Part shown: positions 7,151 through 15,224 of the stretch, in pieces
How the letters are laid out: each line of letters opens with the position of its first letter
How positions within the stretch are numbered: the first letter of the stretch is position 1
Source of the DNA: Tannerella sp.
Lineage (GTDB): Bacteria; Bacteroidota; Bacteroidia; Bacteroidales; Tannerellaceae
Assembly: GCA_031289515.1 (NCBI GenBank)
Contig: JAITPH010000267.1
Span: 1 to 15,356 of the forward strand
Direction: 5' to 3'
Length of the DNA stretch: 15,356 nucleotides
Notes under the pieces: model-generated
Told to the model about the DNA's origin: nothing
The model's database searches: none
Seen by the model: the letters and a program-made list of their open reading frames with translations, nothing else
Program-made: the position numbers and the translations under genes

Positions 7151-7165
7151 TACTATAAAAGAAAT

Positions 7166-8284
7166 TTATAATAAATTTTCGATATCGTCGTCAATATCTT
7201 CACTATCATCTATTTCGGGAGAGTCGTCGTCAGGCTCGATGTTCCGGACGTCCATCTTCCGGCGGACTATCCTGTCCTTGTCCTGAAAAGTCTCACGATT
7301 GAGTTCCTGCCACAAAAGGTCGTTCAGGGCGTCGAGACCTTGCCGCGCGACCGACGAGATGAACAGACACGGTATGCCTTCGGGAAGGTTTTTGCGGAGC
7401 GAGGTTTGGAGTTCGTCGTCGAGCAAATCGCTCTTTGTAATTGCAAGTACGCGGCTTTTATCAACGAGGTCGGGATTGTATTTTTCCAGTTCGTCGCTCA
7501 GTATGGAATATTCTTTTTTTATGTCGTCGGAATCTGCCGGTACCATGAAGAGCAGAAGCGAATTGCGCTCGATATGCCGGAGGAAACGCAGCCCAAGCCC
7601 TTTGCCTTCGCTTGCGCCTTCGATTATGCCGGGTATGTCTGCCATGACGAATGAGCGGTTATCGCGGTATTTGACTATGCCGAGATTCGGCTCAAGCGTG
7701 GTAAACGGATAATCGGCTATTTTCGGTTTTGCCGAAGTGACGACGGAGAGCAACGTCGATTTGCCTGCGTTAGGAAATCCGACGAGACCTACGTCCGCGA
7801 GCAGTTTCAGTTGCAGTATGACGTTGCGTTCCTGCAACGGCTCGCCCGGCTGGGCATAACGCGGCGCCTGATTGGTAGACGTCTTGAAGCGAATGTTGCC
7901 CCAGCCGCCTTTTCCGCCTTTCAGCAGTCTGATTACTTGGCCGTCTTCGGTGACGTCGCAAATGAAATCGCCGGTATCGGCGTCGTAGACTACCGTTCCG
8001 CACGGTATTTCGATATACTTGTCCGTACCGTCCTTGCCTGTGCTGCCTTTGGCGCTACCCGGATCGCCAGGAGTGGCAATGGCGTGTCGCTCGTACCTTA
8101 AATGCAACAAAGTCCATAAATTACGGTTGCCGCGCAGGTATACGTGACCGCCCCGCCCGCCGTCGCCGCCGTCGGGTCCGCCTTTAGGAATATATTTAGC
8201 CCTGCGGAAATGCGACGAGCCGCGTCCGCCTTTTCCGGAACAGCAATATATCTTTACATAATCTACAAAATTTGATTCAGGCAT
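7166..8284 (-). CDS. obgE: GTPase Obg/CgtA
   Basis: Essential ribosome-associated GTPase acting in large-subunit assembly and stress signalling, 372 aa. The N-terminal Obg fold (about 1-158) is rich in glycine, with GGPDGGDGGRGG (35-46) and GGKGGWGN (123-130). The G domain shows G1 GFPNAGKST (169-177), switch II DIPGIIEGA (216-224), G4 TKSD (283-286) in place of the usual NKxD, and G5 SSVA (310-313). The C-terminus is a strongly acidic tail, about 350-370, as seen in many Obg proteins. All nucleotide-binding motifs are intact. It is the third gene of hpt-adk-obgE, 10 bp after the adk stop, and has no promoter box of its own. Confidence 0.97.
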   Translation of the reverse strand: MPESNFVDYVKIYCCSGKGGRGSSHFRRAKYIPKGGPDGGDGGRGGHVYLRGNRNLWTLLHLRYERHAIATPGDPGSAKGSTGKDGTDKYIEIPCGTVVYDADTGDFICDVTEDGQVIRLLKGGKGGWGNIRFKTSTNQAPRYAQPGEPLQERNVILQLKLLADVGLVGFPNAGKSTLLSVVTSAKPKIADYPFTTLEPNLGIVKYRDNRSFVMADIPGIIEGASEGKGLGLRFLRHIERNSLLLFMVPADSDDIKKEYSILSDELEKYNPDLVDKSRVLAITKSDLLDDELQTSLRKNLPEGIPCLFISSVARQGLDALNDLLWQELNRETFQDKDRIVRRKMDVRNIEPDDDSPEIDDSEDIDDDIENLL

Positions 8285-8294
8285 CGTTTTTTTA

Positions 8295-8864
8295 TCAGAG
8301 TTTATTTATTGTTTCGTCTATGCGACCGAATATTTCGTCTATCGTTCCTATGCCCTTTATTGCCACATGTTTACCTTTCGATTTATAGTATTCGGCAAGG
8401 GGCGCCGTCTGGGTATGATAGACCTTCAGCCGCGACTGTATAGTTTCTTCGTTATCGTCGGAGCGACCGGATAATTTCCCGCGTTCGAGGAGGCGTTTGA
8501 CGAGTTCGTCGTCGTCGACTTGCAGGTCAAGCAGGACGGTCACTTCGGCGCCGCGTTTGTTCAGAATCGCTTCGAGCGCTTCAGCCTGCGGTATGGTGCG
8601 CGGGAAACCGTCGAAAATCACGCCTTTTGCGTCGTTCAGGGCGTCGAGCGTCTTGTCGAGCATGTCGCAAATCAGTTCGTCCGGCAATAGCTGACCTTTA
8701 TCGATGTACTCTTTTGCAATCCTGCCGAGTTCGGTCTCGTTCCTAATCTCCTTGCGAAGCACATCGCCGGTAGAGATATGCGCCAAGTTATAATTATTTT
8801 TCATCAAATCGCTTTGCGTCCCTTTTCCGGATCCGGGTGCGCCAAAAATAACAATGTTAAGCAT
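8295..8864 (-). CDS. adk: Adenylate kinase, short-LID type
   Basis: Cytoplasmic enzyme for ATP + AMP = 2 ADP, 189 aa. The P-loop GAPGSGKGT is at 8-16. The AMP-binding region has STGDVLR (31-37) and FDGFPRTIPQA (84-94). The LID is reduced to RGKLSGRSDDNEETIQSRL (128-146), lacking the roughly 28-residue zinc-type insert of long bacterial forms; the conserved R134 and D136-D137 remain. The short form is usual in this phylum. It lies 23 bp after hpt and 10 bp before obgE, consistent with one transcript for purine nucleotide supply. Confidence 0.97.
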   Translation of the reverse strand: MLNIVIFGAPGSGKGTQSDLMKNNYNLAHISTGDVLRKEIRNETELGRIAKEYIDKGQLLPDELICDMLDKTLDALNDAKGVIFDGFPRTIPQAEALEAILNKRGAEVTVLLDLQVDDDELVKRLLERGKLSGRSDDNEETIQSRLKVYHTQTAPLAEYYKSKGKHVAIKGIGTIDEIFGRIDETINKL

Positions 8865-8887
8865 TTCGTTTATTATTAACAGATTAT

Positions 8888-9436
8888 TTATTCTACTATC
8901 TTGTAAATATTGCGCGAAGTACGTCCCAAGCCGTCGTAATCGAGACCGAAGCCTACGATAAATTCGTTATCGATTTCCATTCCTGCGTAATCCGGTTTGA
9001 AGTCGCATTGCAAAGAATCGGGTTTGACGAGCATTGTTGCCACACGCACGTCTTTAGCGCCCGCGTCGCGAAGGCGTTTCGTAACGCATTGCATTGTCAG
9101 ACCGGTATCGACAATATCTTCGAGCAGAATTATGGGACGGTCTTTGATATTGCTGCGGATAGGCAGCAGTTCCTGAACTATACCGGCCGATTTCGTGCCG
9201 TGATAGGACGAATAAGCGGCAAAAGTAAGCTCGCATGTCGGCGGTAGCTTGCTCATCAGTTCGGCGACAAACATATACGCTCCGTTGAGTATTCCCACGA
9301 ACAGCGGATTCATGTCTTCCATATCCTTCCGTATTTCTCCGGCTACTTCGGTTATGGCGGCTACAATCTGCTCTTCAGGAATATACAGCTCGAAAGTCTT
9401 ATCGTGTAATTTGATTCTTTTATCAATCTCAGCCAT
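8888..9436 (-). CDS. hpt: Hypoxanthine phosphoribosyltransferase
   Basis: Purine salvage enzyme converting hypoxanthine (and often guanine) plus PRPP to IMP or GMP, 182 aa, normal length. The PRPP-binding signature IILLEDIVDTGLT spans 102-114 with E106, D107 and D110-T111-G112. The flexible loop AAYSSYHGTKS is at 73-83. The purine-recognition part includes K138 in MLVKPD and the FIVGFGLDYDG stretch (159-169). It is the first gene of the hpt-adk-obgE cluster with a promoter box just upstream. Xanthine or guanine preference cannot be read from sequence alone. Confidence 0.95.
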   Translation of the reverse strand: MAEIDKRIKLHDKTFELYIPEEQIVAAITEVAGEIRKDMEDMNPLFVGILNGAYMFVAELMSKLPPTCELTFAAYSSYHGTKSAGIVQELLPIRSNIKDRPIILLEDIVDTGLTMQCVTKRLRDAGAKDVRVATMLVKPDSLQCDFKPDYAGMEIDNEFIVGFGLDYDGLGRTSRNIYKIVE

Positions 9437-9456
9437 ATTATCGCTTATTAATGCGG

Positions 9457-9464
9457 CAAAGGTA
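9457..9464 (-). promoter_or_regulatory. Bacteroidota -7 promoter element (TACCTTTG)
   Basis: Exact TAnnTTTG on the minus strand, 20 bp before the hpt ATG at 9436. No -33 TTG is present at the usual spacing. It lies in the 70-bp gap after tolC, where I see no clear terminator, so read-through from the efflux operon is possible. Confidence 0.6.
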
Positions 9465-9506
9465 CATGAAAAATTTTAATGGGCGCGTGTTTGCAAGCTA
9501 TTTATT

Positions 9507-10817
9507 TTACCGGCGCTCGTAAAAGTCAAGAATTTTTTTACGGAAAATAAAGTCGTATTTGGCTTGAGCGCTATTCGACAAAGCCTTTATCATGCTCGTT
9601 CTGGAATCGTTGTATTCGTAAGTCGTAGCCCGTCCGTTATTAAATTTCTCCTTCATAAAACCGAACGCTTTTTCGGCCGATTTATACGCGGCTTGGGCGG
9701 AATTGTACTTTTCGCCGGAGGTGCGGGCGTTGTAATAGGCTTGCTGAATTTCTTTATACAGCGACTTTTTCGTGTTTTCGAGCTGCAATTCCTGTATGCG
9801 CATGTTCAGTCTGGCTGTACGGACATTGTTGCGGGTCGCGAAGCGGTCGAAGATGGGTATGTTCAGGCTTAATCCGAAATATTCGTTGCGGTTGAGTTTA
9901 ATCTGTTCGGAGAAGACAGGGTTGTCGTATCCGTTGATTTTATAGTAGTTATTAGCATATCCGGCGCTAAACGAGACAGTAGGAAAATATCCGCTTTGGG
10001 CTATTTTAATATATTTTTCTCTGCCTTTGAGGCGCAGTTCTTCCGCCCTTACCGAAGCCCGCGACGTCAGCGCCGTCTGAAAAATATCGTCGGGACGTCT
10101 CGCCAACAGGAAATCTTCGACATCCTGCGGCTTCTCGACGTCGAAGCCTTCGGGCGACGGCAGTTCGAGCGTCTGCGTCAGCGTGAGAACAGCCATTTGC
10201 AGGTCGGATGCGGCTTGCACGACAGACAACTCGTCGAGCGCTATCTGCGATTCGGCTTCGTATATCTGCACTTCCGAGGCGCGTCCGTTTTCAAACAGGC
10301 TTTTGGTGCGTTTCAACTGCTCTCGGCTCAACTCCAGCTGCGTATTTGCTATCGAAAGTATCTCTTTGCTGTACAAGACCTGAAGATATAGCGAAGTGAT
10401 GTTTATCTCCAAATCTTCACGCGACTTTTCGAGTTCGGCTGCCACCGTCTGCAAATTGAGCCTCGATGCATCTATTTCGCTGCTTATCCGGAATCCGGTG
10501 AACAAGGGCACCGACGTCGAAGCCGACCATTGAGTTGCGCTTGAGTTGCGGTCTTGGTAAGTATTGTCGTAACCGGAGGTAGAGCGTCCGAACGAGTACG
10601 AATGTGAAGCGTTTGCCGTAAAGTTCGGCAGGCGTCCGTTACTCGCCGTATTCAGGTTTATCTCCTCCTGCTCCACTCCCATCTGCTTAATCTGTACATT
10701 TATATTATGTTCGACGGCATAATCGACACATTCCTGCAACGACCATACTTTGCCCTGCGCCTGTGCGAACGCGGCAAAAAGCATTAACGACAGGACTGTT
10801 ATTATGTTTCTTCTCAT
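9507..10817 (-). CDS. TolC-family outer membrane efflux protein
   Basis: Outer membrane channel of a tripartite pump, 436 aa. The signal peptide MRRNIITVLSLMLFAAFAQA has a likely cleavage after residue 20 (AQA-Q). The mature N-terminus KVWSLQECVDYAVEHNINVQIKQ is the typical opening of outer membrane efflux proteins. Two repeated helical halves follow (about 28-220 and 240-430), with the usual long coiled-coil stretches, such as LELSREQLKRTKSLFENGRA in the first half and a matching segment near YNSAQAAYKSAEKAFG in the second. No N-terminal lipobox cysteine is seen. It is the last gene of the efflux operon, 6 bp after the adaptor. Length and pattern are normal for the family. Confidence 0.93.
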   Translation of the reverse strand: MRRNIITVLSLMLFAAFAQAQGKVWSLQECVDYAVEHNINVQIKQMGVEQEEINLNTASNGRLPNFTANASHSYSFGRSTSGYDNTYQDRNSSATQWSASTSVPLFTGFRISSEIDASRLNLQTVAAELEKSREDLEINITSLYLQVLYSKEILSIANTQLELSREQLKRTKSLFENGRASEVQIYEAESQIALDELSVVQAASDLQMAVLTLTQTLELPSPEGFDVEKPQDVEDFLLARRPDDIFQTALTSRASVRAEELRLKGREKYIKIAQSGYFPTVSFSAGYANNYYKINGYDNPVFSEQIKLNRNEYFGLSLNIPIFDRFATRNNVRTARLNMRIQELQLENTKKSLYKEIQQAYYNARTSGEKYNSAQAAYKSAEKAFGFMKEKFNNGRATTYEYNDSRTSMIKALSNSAQAKYDFIFRKKILDFYERR

Positions 10818-10823
10818 GGTTTC

Positions 10824-11942
10824 TTAATTTTCGGTGTTAATAGCTGATCCCTGAATCTTGTCGTCGACAGTCAGGCCTTCACTGACTTCAATCTTTATTC
10901 CGTCGCTAAGACCTATTTTTATCGGCCGTTTCTCGAATATCTGTTTGGGCTTTTCCTGCACGAGCGCCTGCACGAATGTTGAATCGCCGCTGAACTGAAC
11001 GGCGCTTTCGGGTATCGTCACCACGTTGTCGGCGCGTTTGAGAACTATTTCGGCGTTGGCGCTGTAACCGGCCCGGATAAAGACGCTTTCCGGGATTTTG
11101 ATTGCCGCCTTTATCTCGAACTGAATTGCTCCGTTCCTTTCCTCGCCTTTCGGCGATACATATTCGAGAAGGGCGTCGAAAGTGAGATTCTCCAGCGCGC
11201 CGATAGTGAGTTTTATCGACATGCCTTCGTTGATGCGACCTATTTCGGTCTCGTCGACATATCCCTTGAAAATCATATCGTTCATGTTGGCGATGGCCGC
11301 TATGGTTGTTCCGTCGTTGAAGTTGTTGCTCTGGATGACCGAATTGCCCACTTCGACCGGAATATCGAGAATCATGCCGGTGATGGTGCTCCTGATCTGC
11401 GTCGTGCTGGCGGCTTTCGAGTTTCTGGCTATGCCGTCTCTGACTATTTCGAGGGCGTTCTGCGCGTTCTCGCATTCTTCTTTCGACTTGAGATAATTTG
11501 CCTTCGAGACGTCGTATTCTTCAGCCGTCAGGATGCCCTGGCCGTACAATTGCTCGTCGCGCTTGAACGACGTTTCCACCTGCTTGAAGTTGATGCCGGC
11601 GATATTAACGCGCGATTCGGCGCTGTTGAGCTGTACCATTTCGGGTATGACTTTCACTTTTGCGATTATTTCGCCCGATTTGACGTCCTGTCCGGCTTCT
11701 TTCAGCAGTTCGGATATGATACCCGAAATCTGCGGCTTTATGAGTATTTCGTAGCGCGGCTCCACCTTTCCGGTCGCGACGGTTTTTGTTTCTACCGTTC
11801 CTGTCGAGGGAACGATTATTTCGTAGACAATCTCTACCGGTTGAGCTTTTTTCCACAAGAAAAAGAATGTTCCTGCAACTGCTATTCCTATTATACAAAG
11901 CAGGATAATTCGCATAATCTTTTTTACAATTCGATTTTTCAT
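10824..11942 (-). CDS. Periplasmic adaptor (membrane-fusion protein), MacA/HlyD-like
   Basis: Links the inner-membrane ABC permeases to the TolC-like channel, 372 aa. One N-terminal membrane anchor spans about 10-30. A lipoyl/barrel-sandwich half begins near 55 (ATGKVEPRYEILIKPQISGII). The alpha-hairpin, about 98-180, contains R128-x3-L132-x6-T139, which matches the TolC-binding RLS hairpin-tip motif with Thr for Ser. The second lipoyl half is near 183-220, followed by a beta-barrel (GYVDETEIGRINEGMSIKL, 227-245) and a membrane-proximal domain ending near 365. The gene is 21 bp after the second permease and 6 bp before tolC. The ABC neighbours, rather than RND genes, point to a MacA-type role. 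The substrate is unknown. Confidence 0.92.
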   Translation of the reverse strand: MKNRIVKKIMRIILLCIIGIAVAGTFFFLWKKAQPVEIVYEIIVPSTGTVETKTVATGKVEPRYEILIKPQISGIISELLKEAGQDVKSGEIIAKVKVIPEMVQLNSAESRVNIAGINFKQVETSFKRDEQLYGQGILTAEEYDVSKANYLKSKEECENAQNALEIVRDGIARNSKAASTTQIRSTITGMILDIPVEVGNSVIQSNNFNDGTTIAAIANMNDMIFKGYVDETEIGRINEGMSIKLTIGALENLTFDALLEYVSPKGEERNGAIQFEIKAAIKIPESVFIRAGYSANAEIVLKRADNVVTIPESAVQFSGDSTFVQALVQEKPKQIFEKRPIKIGLSDGIKIEVSEGLTVDDKIQGSAINTEN

Positions 11943-11963
11943 TTTATTATCTATTTTACATTA

Positions 11964-13220
11964 TTATTCTTCACGTATAGCATCAATAGCCTTTATCTGC
12001 ATGGCTCTCCATGCCGGAATAAGTCCGGAGAGAAGTCCGCATATCAACAACACAACCGTAGCCGCGACCGCCGTTCCCATATCGACGCCCGGATGACGCA
12101 GAGCCGATTCGTCGGACGGATTGGCGATTAGAATCTTGTCGACCATGTCAAGGATAAAGACGCCCGCACTCAGTCCGAGCAAGCCCGCCATTGCCGTCAG
12201 CAAGAGGCTTTCGCTCATCACCTGCGAGATAATCGCCCACGGCTTTGCGCCGATTGCGCGACGAATGCCTATCTCGCGCGTCCGTTCCTTGACCGTCACC
12301 ATCATTATGTTGCTTATGCCGATGATACCGGCAAGCAGCGTACCCAGTCCCACAATCCAGATCAATATGTCGATGCTTGAGAAAAGCGTGTCGAAAAGGC
12401 TGAACTGAGCGGCGATGTTTATTACGGATACCGCCTGCGGGTCGGTCGGCGATATTTCGTTCTGACCCATGAGTACGCCTTTTATGTCGTCTATCACCTG
12501 TTGGACGGGATAGCCTTTTATTGCGCTGATGCACAGAAAATGCAATACGTCGCCGATATTCATCGCCTGTTGCATCGTGCTGAACGGCAGGAAGACGGAT
12601 TCTTCGGCGCGTCCGTTTATATTCACGCCGGAGGCTATTTGCTTGACTACGCCTACTATCTGATAGTATAATCCGTTTACCTTGATATATTTTCCGCACG
12701 GATCTTCCTTTTTGAACATGTCTTCGCAAATCCGCGAGCCGATGAGGCATACCTTGCGGCGTTCCCTTATGTCGATATCATTCAGCAGCCGGCCGTAATG
12801 AACGTCCTGACGCTCGATGTCGAAGTAGGGCGGATTGACGCCCTTTACGTGGAATGTACCCGAAAGGCGCTGATAGACGACGTTGTTTGAAGTGCGTCCG
12901 CCGAACAGGACAGGCGACATGGATTCGATGCCCCGCACTTCGCGCTTGATTGCCGCGACGTCCCTGTTTCGCATGTTCCACGAGCGTCCCTTGTTGAAAC
13001 CGTGATACGGCTCGCTCGTGCGGTCTGCCATAAAAAACAGCGAATTTGTGGCGAATCCGTCGACGCTGTGCAGTATTCCGTTTTTAAAACCGATACCGGT
13101 GCCGAGAAGTATGACGAGCATGAGTATGCCCCAGAACACGCCGAAGCATGTCAGCAAGCTTCTCGTCTTGTTGCGGGTTATCGTTACCCAAATTTCTTTC
13201 CATCTGTCTGCGTCGAACAT
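11964..13220 (-). CDS. MacB-like ABC permease 2
   Basis: Inner-membrane subunit of a mechanotransmission-type ABC exporter, 418 aa. Helix 1 is at about 21-43, then a large periplasmic MacB-type domain (about 45-280), then three helices at 283-308, 334-358 and 383-404 (FtsX-like fold). A conserved cytoplasmic stretch, VKERTREIGIRRAIGAKP, spans 310-327 and likely forms part of the ATPase coupling surface. The C-terminus IKAIDAIREE is the usual family ending. No ATPase domain is fused, unlike E. coli MacB. It is clearly paralogous to the gene just upstream, suggesting a heterodimer. The gap to the upstream permease is 21 bp, without a promoter box. Confidence 0.93.
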   Translation of the reverse strand: MFDADRWKEIWVTITRNKTRSLLTCFGVFWGILMLVILLGTGIGFKNGILHSVDGFATNSLFFMADRTSEPYHGFNKGRSWNMRNRDVAAIKREVRGIESMSPVLFGGRTSNNVVYQRLSGTFHVKGVNPPYFDIERQDVHYGRLLNDIDIRERRKVCLIGSRICEDMFKKEDPCGKYIKVNGLYYQIVGVVKQIASGVNINGRAEESVFLPFSTMQQAMNIGDVLHFLCISAIKGYPVQQVIDDIKGVLMGQNEISPTDPQAVSVINIAAQFSLFDTLFSSIDILIWIVGLGTLLAGIIGISNIMMVTVKERTREIGIRRAIGAKPWAIISQVMSESLLLTAMAGLLGLSAGVFILDMVDKILIANPSDESALRHPGVDMGTAVAATVVLLICGLLSGLIPAWRAMQIKAIDAIREE

Positions 13221-13241
13221 GTCTGTTTGTTTATTTGTTTT

Positions 13242-14519
13242 TTATTCTGCTCTCATTGCTTCGATTGCGGATATTTTCACTGCCTTGCGCGCCGGAAAGT
13301 ATCCTGCCAAAACTCCTGCCATAATCAATACTATTGTCGCCGAAACGGTTATGCCGAGGTCGACGGTCGGATGCCGGAACAAAGTCAGGTTTTCGCCCTG
13401 ATTGCCGCCTGCCGGAGCGCTGTTTGCCCCCGACAGCGTCATGACATAATCTATGGCTTCGGTCAGTCCGATTCCTGTAACCATGCCGATGTATCCGAAT
13501 GAAGCCGTTATTATTATCGATTCGAAAATGATAAGTTTCAGTATCGAAGAGGGCTTTGCGCCTATCGACTTGCGTATTCCTATTTCCCGCGTCCGTTCGC
13601 GGACGGTGACGAGCATTATGTTGCTGACGCCGACGATGCCCGCCATCAGCGTGCCTATTCCCACTATCCAGATGAACAGGATTATTCCGCCCGTCATTGC
13701 CTCGAATGTGCGTATTTCCCTGCTTGTGTTCCACATTCCTATCGCCGCCTTGTCGGTCGGGTCGAACTTGTGCCTCCGCGCCAGGCTTTCCCGCAGTCGC
13801 TGCTCGAATGCGTCGTTTTCGGCTTCGGTGGCGACGCCTTTCACCGTGAACGACATGTTATAGACTTCCTGACCGTGGTTATAGAGAATCTGCGCCGTCG
13901 AAAACGGCATGTATGCCGGCGAGTTGTTGCTTGTATTCTTGTCGTGGTAGACGCCTACGACCTGAAACATCGTATTGTCGCAGTTTACGTATTTGCCGAT
14001 CGGGTCTTCCGTGCGAAAGAGTACTTCCGCCATGCGCGGACTCAGCACGATGACCTTGCGTCTGTTGCGGATGTCGATGTCGTTTATGAATCGCCCCTCG
14101 CCGGAATAGCACTGTATGAAATTGATTTTCGCATGGTCGGGAAAGACGCCGTTTGTTTGACCCGTAAAATATTCCCTGTTGTATGAAATCGTATCGCTGT
14201 TGCCGATTGTTGCGGAGCAGAGGACTACTTCGGGATGCTCCCTGCGCAGCGCGTAATAGTCTTCGTTTTTGAAGGCGATGCGCCTGTTGGTTTTCATTCC
14301 CTGCCACGGTTTCGAGGTGTATCGCGGCCACATCTCGATACGGTTTTCGGCATAATCGCGAAAGTTATACATTATGCCGTTGTGAAGTCCGTTTCCGGCG
14401 CCCAAAAGGACGACGAGCATGAAGATTCCCCATGAAACGGAAAAGCCGGTCAGAAAAGTACGGAGCTTGTTCTTCCGCATCGTACTCCATATCTCGCTTA
14501 GGTTGTCGAAATCAAACAT
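13242..14519 (-). CDS. MacB-like ABC permease 1
   Basis: Paralogue of the next gene, 425 aa, same layout: helix 1 at about 21-42, periplasmic domain about 45-275, helices at 278-305, 330-356 and 387-409. The cytoplasmic stretch VRERTREIGIRKSIGAKP (306-323) is nearly identical to that of the partner. The C-terminal family ending is ISAIEAMRAE. A glycine/asparagine-rich insert, SGANSAPAGGNQGEN (363-377), in the last periplasmic loop is longer than in the partner. Its start overlaps the ATPase stop by 8 bp, suggesting translational coupling. Together with the partner it should form the membrane part of the pump. The MacB-type domain, adaptor and TolC gene favour export of a periplasmic substrate over lipoprotein release of the LolCDE kind. 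Confidence 0.93.
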   Translation of the reverse strand: MFDFDNLSEIWSTMRKNKLRTFLTGFSVSWGIFMLVVLLGAGNGLHNGIMYNFRDYAENRIEMWPRYTSKPWQGMKTNRRIAFKNEDYYALRREHPEVVLCSATIGNSDTISYNREYFTGQTNGVFPDHAKINFIQCYSGEGRFINDIDIRNRRKVIVLSPRMAEVLFRTEDPIGKYVNCDNTMFQVVGVYHDKNTSNNSPAYMPFSTAQILYNHGQEVYNMSFTVKGVATEAENDAFEQRLRESLARRHKFDPTDKAAIGMWNTSREIRTFEAMTGGIILFIWIVGIGTLMAGIVGVSNIMLVTVRERTREIGIRKSIGAKPSSILKLIIFESIIITASFGYIGMVTGIGLTEAIDYVMTLSGANSAPAGGNQGENLTLFRHPTVDLGITVSATIVLIMAGVLAGYFPARKAVKISAIEAMRAE

Positions 14520-15183
14520 CTTTCTTTTCTATTATACCGTCCCTGACATGTATTATCCTGTCGGTGGCGTCGGCGACGGATTTTTCATGCGTCACTATCA
14601 CCATCGATATTCCCGTGCGGTTTACCTCGCGCAGAAGCTCCATTACTTCTATCGTCGTCACGCTGTCCAGCGCGCCTGTCGGCTCGTCGGCAAGTATGAC
14701 CTGCGGTTGCGTTATCAGCGCCCGCGCTATCGCCACGCGCTGCTTCTGGCCGCCCGACATCTCGCTCGGCAGGTGGTTTGCCCAGTCGCGCAATCCTACC
14801 TTGTCCAGATATTCCATGGCGAGGATGTTTCTTTTCTTCCTCGAAACGCCCTGATAATATAGCGGCAATGCGACGTTTTCGACGGCATTCTTGAAAGAGA
14901 TGAGATTGAACGACTGGAAGACGAAGCCGATCATCCTGTTGCGAAGTTCGGCTGCGCGGCTTTCGCTGATGTCCTTTATCAGCCGGCCGTCGAGGTAATA
15001 GTCGCCCGAATCGTAAGTATCGAGGATACCTATGATATTGAGTAGCGTACTCTTGCCGGAGCCTGACGCGCCCATTAGAGAGACCATCTCGCCTCTGTGA
15101 ATGTCGAAATCGACGCCCTTCAGAACATGCAGCGGAGCGCCGTTGTTGTAAGTCTTGTTTATACCTCTAAGCCTGATAATCAT
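14512..15183 (-). CDS. ABC transporter ATP-binding subunit, MacB/LolD type
   Basis: Cytoplasmic ATPase driving the two permeases, 223 aa from ATG 15183. Walker A is GASGSGKST (38-46), Q-loop Q90, signature MSGGQKQR (142-149), Walker B VILADEPTG (162-170) with catalytic E167, D-loop ALDS (171-174) and switch H199. All are intact. The order of motifs and the spacing place it in the MacB/LolD/FtsE group. A longer reading from TTG at 15219 is possible, but that codon overlaps the -7 promoter box at 15217-15224, so ATG 15183 is preferred; the residues from 2 (IIRLRGINKTY) are the usual start of this family. It is the first gene of the five-gene efflux operon and overlaps the next by 8 bp. Confidence 0.94.
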   Translation of the reverse strand: MIIRLRGINKTYNNGAPLHVLKGVDFDIHRGEMVSLMGASGSGKSTLLNIIGILDTYDSGDYYLDGRLIKDISESRAAELRNRMIGFVFQSFNLISFKNAVENVALPLYYQGVSRKKRNILAMEYLDKVGLRDWANHLPSEMSGGQKQRVAIARALITQPQVILADEPTGALDSVTTIEVMELLREVNRTGISMVIVTHEKSVADATDRIIHVRDGIIEKKDV

Positions 15184-15216
15184 TGGATATTTAATTTGTT
15201 CTTTTGTATTAGACGA

Positions 15217-15224
15217 CAAAGTTA
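15217..15224 (-). promoter_or_regulatory. Bacteroidota -7 promoter element (TAACTTTG) of the efflux operon
   Basis: Exact TAnnTTTG on the minus strand, 33 bp before the ATG at 15183. A candidate -33 TTTTG lies at 15244-15240, but the spacing to the box is only 15 bp, shorter than usual. No neighbouring regulator gene or clear operator is seen in the window. Confidence 0.6.

Noticed and set aside
15184..15219. TTG start giving a 12-residue longer ABC ATPase
   Set aside because: The codon overlaps the -7 promoter box, and the ATG at 15183 starts at the usual family N-terminus.
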